Assembly (NCBI RefSeq): GCF_001577265.1
Contig: NZ_CP014517.1
Span: forward strand, 1,851,001 to 1,915,000
DNA from: Variovorax sp. PAMC 28711
GTDB lineage: Bacteria; Pseudomonadota; Gammaproteobacteria; Burkholderiales; Burkholderiaceae_C
DNA: 64,000 nt
Reading direction: 5' to 3'
In this document: positions 34,484-42,895 of the stretch, in pieces
Position numbering within the stretch: position 1 is the first letter of the stretch
How the letters are laid out: every line of letters starts with the position of its first letter
Translations under genes and position numbers: made by a program
Notes under the pieces: generated by a model
Seen by the model: the letters and a program-made list of their open reading frames with translations, nothing else
Databases searched by the model: none
What the model was told of the DNA's origin: nothing

Positions 34484-34969
34484 ATGACCACGGTTTTCGA
34501 TTTCGAAGCCCAGCAGATCGACGGCAAGACCGTGAAGCTGTCCGACTACCGCGGCAAGGTGCTGCTGATCGTGAACACCGCCAGCAAGTGCGGGTTCACG
34601 CCGCAGTTCGAGGGGCTGGAGACGCTCTACGAAAAGTATGCGGAACAGGGCTTGGTGGTCTTGGGCTTTCCATCAAATCAGTTCGCGTCGCAAGACCCGG
34701 GCAGCAATGAAGAGATCGGCGCGTTCTGTCTCAAGAACTACGGCGTGAGTTTTCCGATGATGGAAAAGATCGAGGTGAACGGCAGCGGCGCGACGCCGCT
34801 CTACCAGTGGCTCACCAAAGAAAAGCCCGGCCTCCTGGGCAGCACGGCCATCAAGTGGAACTTCACCAAGTTCCTGGTCGCGCGCGACGGGTCCGTGCTC
34901 AAGCGCTATGCGCCGCTCGACACGCCTGCTTCGATGACGCGCGACGTCGAGGCCGCGCTGGCTGGCTGA
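34484..34969 (+). CDS. Glutathione peroxidase (Cys type)
   Basis: A 161-aa thioredoxin-fold peroxidase. Catalytic Cys36 is in VNTASKCGFTPQ, the Gln is in GFPSNQF near residue 66, and the Trp/Asn pair in IKWNFTKFL near 125. It detoxifies peroxides in the cytoplasm, probably using thioredoxin as many bacterial members do. It follows lplT by 25 nt. The last 64 bp overlap the antisense 3' end of the DUF1266 gene. Confidence 0.93.
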   Translation: MTTVFDFEAQQIDGKTVKLSDYRGKVLLIVNTASKCGFTPQFEGLETLYEKYAEQGLVVLGFPSNQFASQDPGSNEEIGAFCLKNYGVSFPMMEKIEVNGSGATPLYQWLTKEKPGLLGSTAIKWNFTKFLVARDGSVLKRYAPLDTPASMTRDVEAALAG

Positions 34970-35751
34970 ACCGCCGGGTCCCACGGCGTGGCATGCCGCA
35001 GCAGCGTGTCGCGGCTGCCTTCCAGCACGGTGTGGCTGCGGGCAAATTCGAACCAGCCACCGACATCGAATTCGTCTACCGGGCTGCGCACGCCCATGCC
35101 GACCAGCATTGAGAGCGAGTAGTCGTTCCACGAGTGGCAGGCCCGACGCGCGTGCCGCTGCAGCTCGTCGAACACGTGCTCGGCACTGTGCCGTGAAACG
35201 AAGCCGGCCGTGACGCCCAACCGGGTCATGTAGGCCACCTGCTGAATGTCCCAGGCCATCATGCTGAAACGATGGCCGAGCAATCGGTGCGGCGGCACCA
35301 CCTGCGCGTCCGTCGACAGGAAACGGCACACGCCATGCAATGAGGCGAAGGCACGCGAATCGATCGAGCTGCCGGCCGCCCAGGCCGAAAAGGCCGCCTG
35401 CTCTTCCAGCGTCGCGCAACCCAGGTTTCGCAACCTGCCGAAGAGGGTGCGGCTGCAGCTTTCGGCAGAGTCGATGTCCCAGTGCGCGGCCAGGATGGCC
35501 CGGATGCGCTTGGCCGGCAGCGCGCTCTCGAGCTGGTTGAAGTTGTCGTGCTCCAGCAGGGCCATGTTCGCGCTCAGCAGGCAACCGAACAACTGCGCGG
35601 CGCTCATCTCCTCGGCCGGCGCGAACCGGATCGCACGCAGCCATCGTTTGCACGACCAGCCATAGCGCAGGCGAAACAGCGCCAGCGCGACAACGCCGCC
35701 GAGCGCGACCAGCAATGCGGAGGGGAGGAACAGCATGAGGGGGCCGTGCAT
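34906..35751 (-). CDS. DUF1266-domain protein
   Basis: A 281-aa protein with one N-terminal membrane segment (about residues 5-27). A DUF1266-like C-terminal region is visible: AWDIQQVAYMTRLGVTAGFVS near residue 165 and a following HSWNDYSLSMLVGMG. Function is unknown; DUF1266 proteins are scattered and sometimes linked to surface or secretion loci. It is the last gene of the adhesin-operon strand, 36 nt after the OmpA-like gene. A start at 35736 is also possible. Confidence 0.7.
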   Translation of the reverse strand: MHGPLMLFLPSALLVALGGVVALALFRLRYGWSCKRWLRAIRFAPAEEMSAAQLFGCLLSANMALLEHDNFNQLESALPAKRIRAILAAHWDIDSAESCSRTLFGRLRNLGCATLEEQAAFSAWAAGSSIDSRAFASLHGVCRFLSTDAQVVPPHRLLGHRFSMMAWDIQQVAYMTRLGVTAGFVSRHSAEHVFDELQRHARRACHSWNDYSLSMLVGMGVRSPVDEFDVGGWFEFARSHTVLEGSRDTLLRHATPWDPAVQPASAASTSRVIEAGVSSGA

Positions 35752-35787
35752 GTGCGGTTCAGAGCATCAAAGCACGAGCCCCGGATC

Positions 35788-36678
35788 TCACTGCTCCGCG
35801 GACACCTCGATGTCGACGCGGCGGTTCGGCTGCAGGCAGCTCACCAGCGCAGGGGTTGCCCTGGCGCCGTCGCAGGTCGCGACCGGGCGACGCTTGCCCT
35901 CGCCCACCGTGCGGATCCGCTTGCCGTCGAGGCCTTGCGCCACCAGCAGGTCGCGCACGGTGTTGGCACGCGAGAGCGAAAGCGCATCGTTGTAGCTGTC
36001 AGAGCCCAGGCGATCGGTGTGCCCGGTCACGACCACGCCGTTGAGCTTGCTGCCGCTGCGCTGCAGCTCGGCGCCCAGTGCTTCGACGCGGCGCTTGCCC
36101 TCGGGCAGCAGGTCGGCCAGCGCGCTGCGATCGAAGCGGAACAAACCGTCGGCCGCCAGCGTGATCTTGCGCGGCGCAGCCGGTGGCACGACCACGGCGA
36201 CCGGCTTCACTTCCACCGGGTTGAGCAACGCGGCGCAGGCCGGATTCTTCCAGTACATGCCGTGGGTCAACACGTCGCTGTTGAAGCGAACCATGTATTG
36301 GCAGGTGATGAACTCCGGGCCCTTGCCGGTGCGAAAGTGAAAGATGTAGTTCCACTCGCGCACGCCGAAGATGCCTTCGCTGAAGTGCGGCCAGTTGAGC
36401 AGGTCGCGCACCTGGTCCTTGCCCATGCCGGTGCGCATCGCGCGCAACGCCTCGAGGCTCGGGAACGTGCCCTGTTTCCACTTGGCCGATTCGAGCGCCG
36501 GGAAATCCTTGTCCGTCGGCGGCGCCGGGTTGTCGGCCGCGGCCCGCGCCTGGCCTTCGGGTGTGATCGTGTGGCTCGGGCTGGCACAGCCTGCGAGCAG
36601 CGCGACCGCACAGGCGGCGAGCGTGAAAGAGAACGCCCTGGCGGCGCGTGGTGCAAGTGATGGGGTCGATGTGTTCAT
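35788..36678 (-). CDS. TpgA-like BamE/OmpA lipoprotein (partner of adhesin 1)
   Basis: A 296-aa outer-membrane lipoprotein: signal peptide with lipobox LAGC (Cys31). A BamE/SmpA-like domain at about residues 75-160 carries RTGMGKDQVRDLL and FGVREWNYIF. An OmpA-type peptidoglycan-binding domain at about 185-295 carries TGHTDRLGSDSYNDALSLSRA and NRRVDIEV. This architecture matches TpgA of Acinetobacter, which binds the anchor of the trimeric autotransporter AtaA and ties it to peptidoglycan. The gene lies 26 nt downstream of the adhesin gene in the same operon, as tpgA does after ataA. A paralogue follows the second adhesin. Confidence 0.83.
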   Translation of the reverse strand: MNTSTPSLAPRAARAFSFTLAACAVALLAGCASPSHTITPEGQARAAADNPAPPTDKDFPALESAKWKQGTFPSLEALRAMRTGMGKDQVRDLLNWPHFSEGIFGVREWNYIFHFRTGKGPEFITCQYMVRFNSDVLTHGMYWKNPACAALLNPVEVKPVAVVVPPAAPRKITLAADGLFRFDRSALADLLPEGKRRVEALGAELQRSGSKLNGVVVTGHTDRLGSDSYNDALSLSRANTVRDLLVAQGLDGKRIRTVGEGKRRPVATCDGARATPALVSCLQPNRRVDIEVSAEQ

Positions 36679-36704
36679 GGTGAAAGCTCCCTCGTTCTTG
36701 TTGT

Positions 36705-39700
36705 TCAATTGAAGACCCATTCGGCGCCCACGGTGGCCGCCACGCCGGCGCGGCTCAGGCCCACGCCGCCCGTCAGGCTCCATCCGTTGTTGTCCGCCGT
36801 GCGGCGCATGCTCACGCCGACAGCGCTTTCGCCCTTGAAGACGCCGTATCCGATGCGCATGACCGTCTTGCCCGGCACGTAGCTGGCCGGCATCTGCACC
36901 GCCATGGCGGCGGCGACACCGGCGTAGGCGTTTTTCGAGACGCTGTCGATGCGGTTGTCGAGCTGCGCGGCCCGGGTGTTCGTGTACGCGTTGGCGGATG
37001 CCACGCCGCTGTTCAACTGGTTCACGTTGACCGCGTCGGTGCCCGCCACGCCGGGTGCCACGTTGTGCACCGAGACCGGTCCCGTCGTGTTGCTGCCGCC
37101 CAGCGACACGCTGTTGTAGTTGGTCGTGCCGTTGGCGTTGGTGTCGTACTTCACCGCCGTGTTGTCGATGTTCTGCACCGTGGTCTGCACCGCCTTGAGT
37201 TGCGACACATTGACCGCATCGCTGTCGACCGTGCCCGCGGCCACACCGTTGATCTGGCGGAACTGGCCTGCCGCCGCGTTGCCGACCGACACGCCGGCCA
37301 GCGTGCTGGTCGTCGCGTTGATGGCGGCGGTCTGCGCCGTGCTGGCACCGTTCGGCACGTAGCCGGCGGCACCGGGCACCGTGCTGGCGACCGAGCCTGC
37401 ACCCAGCGCCACGCCACCCGCGGTGTTGACCACGCTGCCCGCGCCGATCGCCACGCCCTGCACGCCCAGCGCGCTGGCCTGGGTGCCCAGCGCGATCGAG
37501 TCCGCCGACACGCTGCGCGCCGCCTGGCCGATGGCGATGCCGCCCGGGGCCGAGGCTTGCACCGTGGCGCCGTTGCCGATGCCCACGCCGTTGTTGCCGT
37601 TGACCACCGTTTGCGGTCCGACCGCAACGGACTCCATGCCAACCGCCAGCGAGTCCGGCGCGCTGGAGTTGGCATGGAAGTACTTCGTCGGCGTGACAGC
37701 AAAGGAACCCAGTGCGCCGGTCAGCTGGCGCAGCGTGACGGCGTCTTGCGCCTCGGTACCGTCCGCCACGTTCGTGATCTGACGGTAGCTCGTGGCGTTG
37801 CCCACGGAGACCGCGCCGAGCAGCGTCCGGTCCGTGGTGTTGTAGGGGATGAGCGCGGTGCTCGAGGTGATCTGGCCGCTGGTGCCGGCGATGGCGCGGT
37901 CGGAAACGGAGCCTGCCCCCAAGGCGACCGAATTGAGAACGTTGGCCTTGGCCTCGTAACCCAATGCGGTGGAATTGGCGGCGCCGCCTGCGCGTGCACC
38001 GACGAGGACCGAATTGGCTGCGCTGTCTTGCGTGTCATGGCCGATCGCCACAGTGTCCGCAAACTGGGCCATGGCGCCGTAGCCCAACGCCGTGCTGCCG
38101 AAATCGCCGGCCCAGCTGCCGTAGCCGACGGCTGTAGCGCCGCCAGTGCCGACCGCCGACGCGTTAGAGCCAATCGCTACACCGCCAGCGGCCGAAGCCT
38201 TGGCTTCCGTCCCCATCGCGACCGCGAAGTCGCCCCCTGCGGATGCCTTTTCACCGGCGGCCATGGCCTGTAGCCCCGTCGCGCCGTCGTTGTCGGCGTT
38301 GCTCCCTACCCCGGAGCTCACGCCTTGCACGCTGTAGTACTTGGTCTTGTTGGCCGCCACCGTGGTCGACAGGTTGTTGATCGCGTCGTTCGTCGCGTAC
38401 AGCTGCGAGCCATTGATGGCATCGGTGCTGGTTCCGCTGATCCGGCCAGCAGCGACATTGGTGACGGTGCGCACGCCGTTCACTGCCGCGCCCGTGCCCA
38501 CGCTGACCGTGCTGGTCGCGTCGGTCCCGGCGAAGACGTACGGGGTGCCGCGGATGGTCGTGCCCGCGGTGTTCACCACGGCCGCCGTGACCGAGTTGGC
38601 GCCGAGCGCCACGTCGCCGACGTTGGCCACCGCTTTGGCCTGGTAGCCCAGCGCGGTGGAGTTGGCAGCACCGTTGGCACGTGCGCCGACCAACACCGAA
38701 TTGATTGCACTGTCTTGCGTGTCGTGCCCGATGGCCACGGTTTCCGCAAAAGAAGCGGCCGCGCCATGCCCGATGGCGGTGCCGTCTTTCCCGCCGACAT
38801 AGGCCGCATAGCCCACCGCTGTGGCGCCCTCACTGGCCGCAGTCGAATTGGCACCGAGTGCTGTGCCACCTGGGCCCGACGCCTCACTCACCGCGCCCAT
38901 CGCAACACTGAGGTTGCCTGCCGCGCTCGAAAGCTCGCCGGCGGCCATCGATTGCAGACCGGTCGCGCCGTCGTTGTTGACATTGCTTCCCACGCCGGTC
39001 GCTGTGCCGTTCACGCTGTAGTACTTGGTCTTGTTGGCGGCAACCGTGCCCTCCACCGCCTTCAGCTGCGACACATTCACCGCATCGGTGTTCAACGTGC
39101 CGGCCGCGACGTTGGTGATCTGGCGGTACTGCTTCGTGGTCGCGTTACCGACCGAGATGGCACCATAGGTTTTGCTGGCGGTCGCAGCGATCGCCGCGGT
39201 CTGCGCAGTATCGGCATTGGTTGGCACATACCCTGCCGCACCGCCGGCGATGCTGGCAACAGAATTGGAACCCAGCGCCACCGAGTCGGACACGTTGGCT
39301 TTGCTCAGAAAGCCGATGCCCACCGCCCCGCTGCTCGACGCGCCCGCCGCCGCGCCGATCGCGATGGCGGTGGTGTTGCTGGCGGTCGCGCCATTGCCGA
39401 CCGCGACCGCGCCGCTGCCTGAAGCCGTGCTGCCAGCGCCAAGGGCCGTGCTGGTACTGCCAGACGCGGTGCTGCCGGTGCCCAACGCGGTGGCATCTGA
39501 GTTCAACGCTTTGCTTTCATAGCCGATCGCGGTCGACTGCACGCCGCTCGCTATGCTGCCAACGCCCAGTGCAGACGCACTGGTGGCTGTCGCCTTGCTG
39601 CGCGTGCCGACCGCCACCGTCAGCGAGTCGTTGGCAGTCGCGCCGTTGCCGATCGCGACCGTGCCGTCCGCATAAGTGTTGACGATGGCAGTTGACCCCA

Positions 39701-40988
39701 GTGCCTGCGCGTTCAGGCCCAAGGCGACCGAACCCGAGCCCGTCGCGGTCGCAGTGTCGCCGATGGCGACGCTGCTTGCCGAATTGGTCAGCACCTTGGC
39801 ACCCACGCCCATGGCGATCGCGTTTTTACTGCTGGCCGCCACCGACGCATTCTTGCCTGAGGCGATCGCGTCGGCACCCGCAGCGCCGAGGTTGTCCTCG
39901 TTGGTTCCACCGGTCGAATTGACGCTGTAGTACTTGGTCTTGTTCGCGGCAGCCACGGCTTCGGCGGCTTTCAACTGCGAAACGTTGACCGCGTCGCTGT
40001 CTGCGGTGCCCGCCGCGACCGCATTGATCTGGCGGAAGATGCCGCCGGCCGCATTGCCGACGGACAGCGCGCCCTGCGTACCTTTCGTTGCCGTGATGGC
40101 TGCAATCTGTGCGGCGTCTGCATTCGACGGCATGTAGCCGAGAATCCCTGCTGCGGTGCTCGCGGCTGACGCATTGCCCAATGCCACGCCACCCACAGCG
40201 GTCGCCACGGTGTTGTTGCCCAACGCCATGGTGTTGGCGATTCGCACGGTTCCGGGGCTCGCTTGCGCATTTGTACCGATTGCGATGGCACCTGTTACTC
40301 CAAGCGCACTGACCATGTCGGCGCCGGCACGCGCACCCGAGCCAATTGCGATTTGGCTTGAATTAACGCCAGCGCCGGCTGCCGGCGTTGGGCCGGCGAC
40401 GGCGGTTGGGCCAATCGCCACAGAGCCATTGTTGGCGCGCGAAGAGTCGCCAATTGCAACAGCGCCTGAACCGGTGCCTTCTGCCTTGGCACCGATGACG
40501 ACGGTCGCAAAGCCTGAGGTGTTGTTCGGAATGCTTCCAAACCCGCCGCCGCTGGTGGCCCCGGCGCCGATCACGACACCTCCGGCACCTGTGGGCGTGT
40601 TGTCTGTGAATTTGGCGCCTCGCCCCATCACAACGGTGTCGATGCCGACGGTCGATGTGTCTTTCCCGATGGCGACCGAACCATTGCCCGCCGCTGTCGC
40701 AGTGTTGCCGACAGCGACCGCGTTCGCGCCAGAAGCGACGGCCGCATTGCCGCAAGCCACTTCGAAGCCGGAACCGCTGGTCGTGCCCACCGGCGCACCA
40801 CCGACCGGATTCACACAAACCGCATCCTGCGCAGCCGCGTCGGTCGGCATCAGTCCGGCCATCATCAAGGCCGCAGACACTGCCACCACTGCGCCCGACG
40901 AGCGTTTTCCGCAAGACCGCGTCAGTTCGGAAGCGGCGACCCAGGCGCCGAGCGATGCATTCCAGATGGATTTGTAAGACCGGTTCAT
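36705..40988 (-). CDS. Trimeric autotransporter adhesin 1 (YadA-like)
   Basis: A 1427-aa surface adhesin. The N-terminus is an extended signal peptide (ESPR) [20 protein letters not shown] with a hydrophobic core near residues 33-55. The passenger is built from YadA-head repeats of the SVAIG / AVAVGNGA type, broken by neck/HIM modules ([19 protein letters not shown]) and KTKYYSV linkers. The last ~90 residues form the YadA membrane anchor (NAYAGVAAAMAVQMP, GVFKGESAVGVSMRRT). ATG at 40988 has GAGGAG upstream. Unusually the protein ends in WVFN rather than a terminal aromatic residue. It likely mediates adhesion or aggregation. Confidence 0.9.
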   Translation of the reverse strand: MNRSYKSIWNASLGAWVAASELTRSCGKRSSGAVVAVSAALMMAGLMPTDAAAQDAVCVNPVGGAPVGTTSGSGFEVACGNAAVASGANAVAVGNTATAAGNGSVAIGKDTSTVGIDTVVMGRGAKFTDNTPTGAGGVVIGAGATSGGGFGSIPNNTSGFATVVIGAKAEGTGSGAVAIGDSSRANNGSVAIGPTAVAGPTPAAGAGVNSSQIAIGSGARAGADMVSALGVTGAIAIGTNAQASPGTVRIANTMALGNNTVATAVGGVALGNASAASTAAGILGYMPSNADAAQIAAITATKGTQGALSVGNAAGGIFRQINAVAAGTADSDAVNVSQLKAAEAVAAANKTKYYSVNSTGGTNEDNLGAAGADAIASGKNASVAASSKNAIAMGVGAKVLTNSASSVAIGDTATATGSGSVALGLNAQALGSTAIVNTYADGTVAIGNGATANDSLTVAVGTRSKATATSASALGVGSIASGVQSTAIGYESKALNSDATALGTGSTASGSTSTALGAGSTASGSGAVAVGNGATASNTTAIAIGAAAGASSSGAVGIGFLSKANVSDSVALGSNSVASIAGGAAGYVPTNADTAQTAAIAATASKTYGAISVGNATTKQYRQITNVAAGTLNTDAVNVSQLKAVEGTVAANKTKYYSVNGTATGVGSNVNNDGATGLQSMAAGELSSAAGNLSVAMGAVSEASGPGGTALGANSTAASEGATAVGYAAYVGGKDGTAIGHGAAASFAETVAIGHDTQDSAINSVLVGARANGAANSTALGYQAKAVANVGDVALGANSVTAAVVNTAGTTIRGTPYVFAGTDATSTVSVGTGAAVNGVRTVTNVAAGRISGTSTDAINGSQLYATNDAINNLSTTVAANKTKYYSVQGVSSGVGSNADNDGATGLQAMAAGEKASAGGDFAVAMGTEAKASAAGGVAIGSNASAVGTGGATAVGYGSWAGDFGSTALGYGAMAQFADTVAIGHDTQDSAANSVLVGARAGGAANSTALGYEAKANVLNSVALGAGSVSDRAIAGTSGQITSSTALIPYNTTDRTLLGAVSVGNATSYRQITNVADGTEAQDAVTLRQLTGALGSFAVTPTKYFHANSSAPDSLAVGMESVAVGPQTVVNGNNGVGIGNGATVQASAPGGIAIGQAARSVSADSIALGTQASALGVQGVAIGAGSVVNTAGGVALGAGSVASTVPGAAGYVPNGASTAQTAAINATTSTLAGVSVGNAAAGQFRQINGVAAGTVDSDAVNVSQLKAVQTTVQNIDNTAVKYDTNANGTTNYNSVSLGGSNTTGPVSVHNVAPGVAGTDAVNVNQLNSGVASANAYTNTRAAQLDNRIDSVSKNAYAGVAAAMAVQMPASYVPGKTVMRIGYGVFKGESAVGVSMRRTADNNGWSLTGGVGLSRAGVAATVGAEWVFN
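37890..39020 (-). repeat. Duplicated head module inside adhesin 1
   Basis: Two ~455-bp blocks, about 38565-39020 and 37890-38345, encode parallel modules. Each starts KTKYYSV, continues NDGATGLQ, passes through TAVGY and VAIGHDTQDSA, and reaches NSVLVGARA and NSTALGY. Protein positions align one to one with scattered substitutions. This indicates an internal duplication of a head-neck unit that lengthens the fibre. Confidence 0.75.
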
Positions 40989-41247
40989 TGACACTCCTCG
41001 TTGGTTTTGTTTCCAACAGAAACAAATTCCTGTCAGCCGAAAGTGAGTATCAAAGTGACGTCAGCGTCTAAAAAGTCAAAAACAAACAATGTGGAACGCC
41101 TGCGACGCTCAAAAATAACAATGCGTGACAAATTGCGCAAAAAAATCAGCCCCACTCCCGGCAATGGCTGGGTGAATGTGAAGGTAATTGTCAATAACTG
41201 TTAATTGCTCCGTTCCATGGGAGGGAGAACCCCACGGCGGCAATTCG
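40989..41247. promoter_or_regulatory. AT-rich promoter region of adhesin 1
   Basis: This 259-bp gap between the Crp-type gene and adhesin 1 is clearly AT-richer than its surroundings (41000-41210). It must hold the adhesin 1 promoter and the end of the regulator transcript. It contains the perfect palindrome TGACGTCA at 41056-41063. No gene is seen. Whether the neighbouring Crp-type protein binds here is untested. Confidence 0.45.
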
Positions 41248-41973
41248 TCAAACGCTTTGGTCTGCAATCTTCGAAAGTACGTCGGGTTGCAGGATGGTGA
41301 TGGTGTTGTAGGCACACCCGATCACGCCGGCTGTTTCCAGTCGATGCAGTTCCTTGTTCACCGTCTGGCGCGACACGCAGAGCATGTCGGCAAGATCGTC
41401 CTGCGAGAGACGCAGCTTGAGCAGCGTTCCCGCCTGGCGCTGCACGCCGAAGAGTTTCGACAGCCGCCGCAAGGTGGCTGCAATGCGGTGGTCGGCACCG
41501 CCGATCACCACCTGGTCGAGCACGGTGCCGATGAGTTGCGCCTTGCGGTCGATGGCGAATTCGCACACGTCCCGCCATCGCATCGGCTCCGAATCGAACA
41601 AGGTGTGCAATTCGCTGCAGGGCATGTGCACGACAGATGCATTCTCACGCGCGACGTAGCCGTATTTGACGGGCGTCTCCGCGAACAGCCGAACCAGGCC
41701 AATGACCTCGCCGGGCCCTGCGATGCCCATGACGAAGCGCCGGCCATTGGCCGCGACGAGGCTGATTTCCAGCAATCCGGAGACGGCGAGCAGCACGTGA
41801 TCGGCTGTGCCGATGCACGTCGAGACCGCGTCGCCGCGCCGGTACTGCCGAAGACTGCTCCCCTTCGCGAGCCGCTCTATCCACTCGGCAGAAGCGCGGG
41901 AAAAAAGTCGGGATGCCGACAGCGCGTTACGGATCAACGCCATTAAATCTGCAGGACGCGGCTCGCTGCTCAT
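41248..41973 (-). CDS. Crp/Fnr-family transcriptional regulator
   Basis: A 241-aa regulator with an N-terminal cyclic-nucleotide-binding-like beta-roll (about residues 25-140; GEVIGLVRLF) and a C-terminal HTH_Crp (about 165-230; LSQDDLADMLCVSRQTVNKELHRLE). No Fnr-type cysteine cluster is seen at the N-terminus, so it is not an oxygen sensor of the Fnr kind. It lies between the two adhesin operons, 44 nt after the second TpgA-like gene and just upstream of adhesin 1. It is a plausible local regulator of both. Start at 41973; the N-terminus before it shows no conservation. Confidence 0.85.
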   Translation of the reverse strand: MSSEPRPADLMALIRNALSASRLFSRASAEWIERLAKGSSLRQYRRGDAVSTCIGTADHVLLAVSGLLEISLVAANGRRFVMGIAGPGEVIGLVRLFAETPVKYGYVARENASVVHMPCSELHTLFDSEPMRWRDVCEFAIDRKAQLIGTVLDQVVIGGADHRIAATLRRLSKLFGVQRQAGTLLKLRLSQDDLADMLCVSRQTVNKELHRLETAGVIGCAYNTITILQPDVLSKIADQSV

Positions 41974-42017
41974 GGGTTGCTCCGTATCGCGTTGCGGTTC
42001 GCGGACATCGACTGCGG

Positions 42018-42872
42018 TCAGCGCGCAGCGTCTCGCCCGGTCACTTCGATCTCGACGCGGCGGTTCGGCTGCAGGCACTGGATCAGGGCCGGCGTGATGC
42101 GCTCGCCCGTGCAGTCCTTCACCGGCTGCGATTCGCCGACATCCGACGAGCGGATCAGCTCCGGCGCAACGCCGTTCTGCGTCATGTAATCGCGCACGGT
42201 GGCGGCGCGCGCTCGCGACAGGGCGAGGTTCTCTTCGTTCGATCCGATGCGATCGGTGTGGCCGGTCACGACCACGGCCGTCGGCTGGACCTTGCCGGCA
42301 CGGATGCCGGCGGCCATGGCGGTCAGCTTTTCGCGGCCGCCCGGCAGCAGGTCGGCCAAGGCCGAACGGCCAAACACGAAGAGGCCGTCGGCGGCCAGCG
42401 TCACGCGCTGGCCCGCGGTGGCGGTGGCAGGCACAGGCGCTGCGGCCACCAGTGCGGGCGGATTGGCGATCTGTTCGCACGCCGGGTCGGCCCAGTGCGT
42501 GCTGACCACGACGTCCTTCTCGTCGAAGCGCGTCTTGAACTGGCAGGTGACGTACTTGTCGCCCTGGCCCGTGTAGAAGTTGAACGCGTAGTCCCACTCA
42601 CGCACGCTGAAGATGCCTTCGCTGAAGTGCGGGTTGCCCAGTTGCAGACGCACCTGGTCCTTGTTGAGACCGGGGCGCACACGGCGCGTGTGGTCGGGGC
42701 CGACGAAATCGCCGGTGTGCAGGTACGAACTGTCGAGCGACGGGAACGTGACCTGTGCCGGGTCGGCCGCGTACGCCGGTGCGGCGAGGCAGACGACGAG
42801 CGCGAGTGCCATGCCACCGATGGTGGCGGCGTAGGCCGTGGCAGGTTGCCACTTGAAGCTGGATTTGGACAT
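42018..42872 (-). CDS. TpgA-like BamE/OmpA protein (partner of adhesin 2)
   Basis: A 284-aa paralogue of the protein encoded at 35788. A cleavable signal (about residues 20-36, ending APAYAADP) has no lipobox, so the mature protein is predicted soluble in the periplasm rather than lipidated. The BamE-like domain (about 65-140: RPGLNKDQVRLQLGNPHFSEGIF) and OmpA-like domain (about 170-280: TGHTDRIGSNEENLALSRARA) are intact. It lies 23 nt downstream of adhesin 2, repeating the ataA-tpgA order. The expected job is anchoring the adhesin trimer to peptidoglycan. Confidence 0.83.
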   Translation of the reverse strand: MSKSSFKWQPATAYAATIGGMALALVVCLAAPAYAADPAQVTFPSLDSSYLHTGDFVGPDHTRRVRPGLNKDQVRLQLGNPHFSEGIFSVREWDYAFNFYTGQGDKYVTCQFKTRFDEKDVVVSTHWADPACEQIANPPALVAAAPVPATATAGQRVTLAADGLFVFGRSALADLLPGGREKLTAMAAGIRAGKVQPTAVVVTGHTDRIGSNEENLALSRARAATVRDYMTQNGVAPELIRSSDVGESQPVKDCTGERITPALIQCLQPNRRVEIEVTGRDAAR

Positions 42873-42895
42873 GATGAATAACCGTTGAATTGAGA

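Noticed and set aside
37065..40977. Several plus-strand open frames antisense to adhesin 1
   Set aside because: They mirror the repetitive head sequence of the adhesin and have repetitive Pro/Ala/Thr composition; no start signals or homology were recognised.
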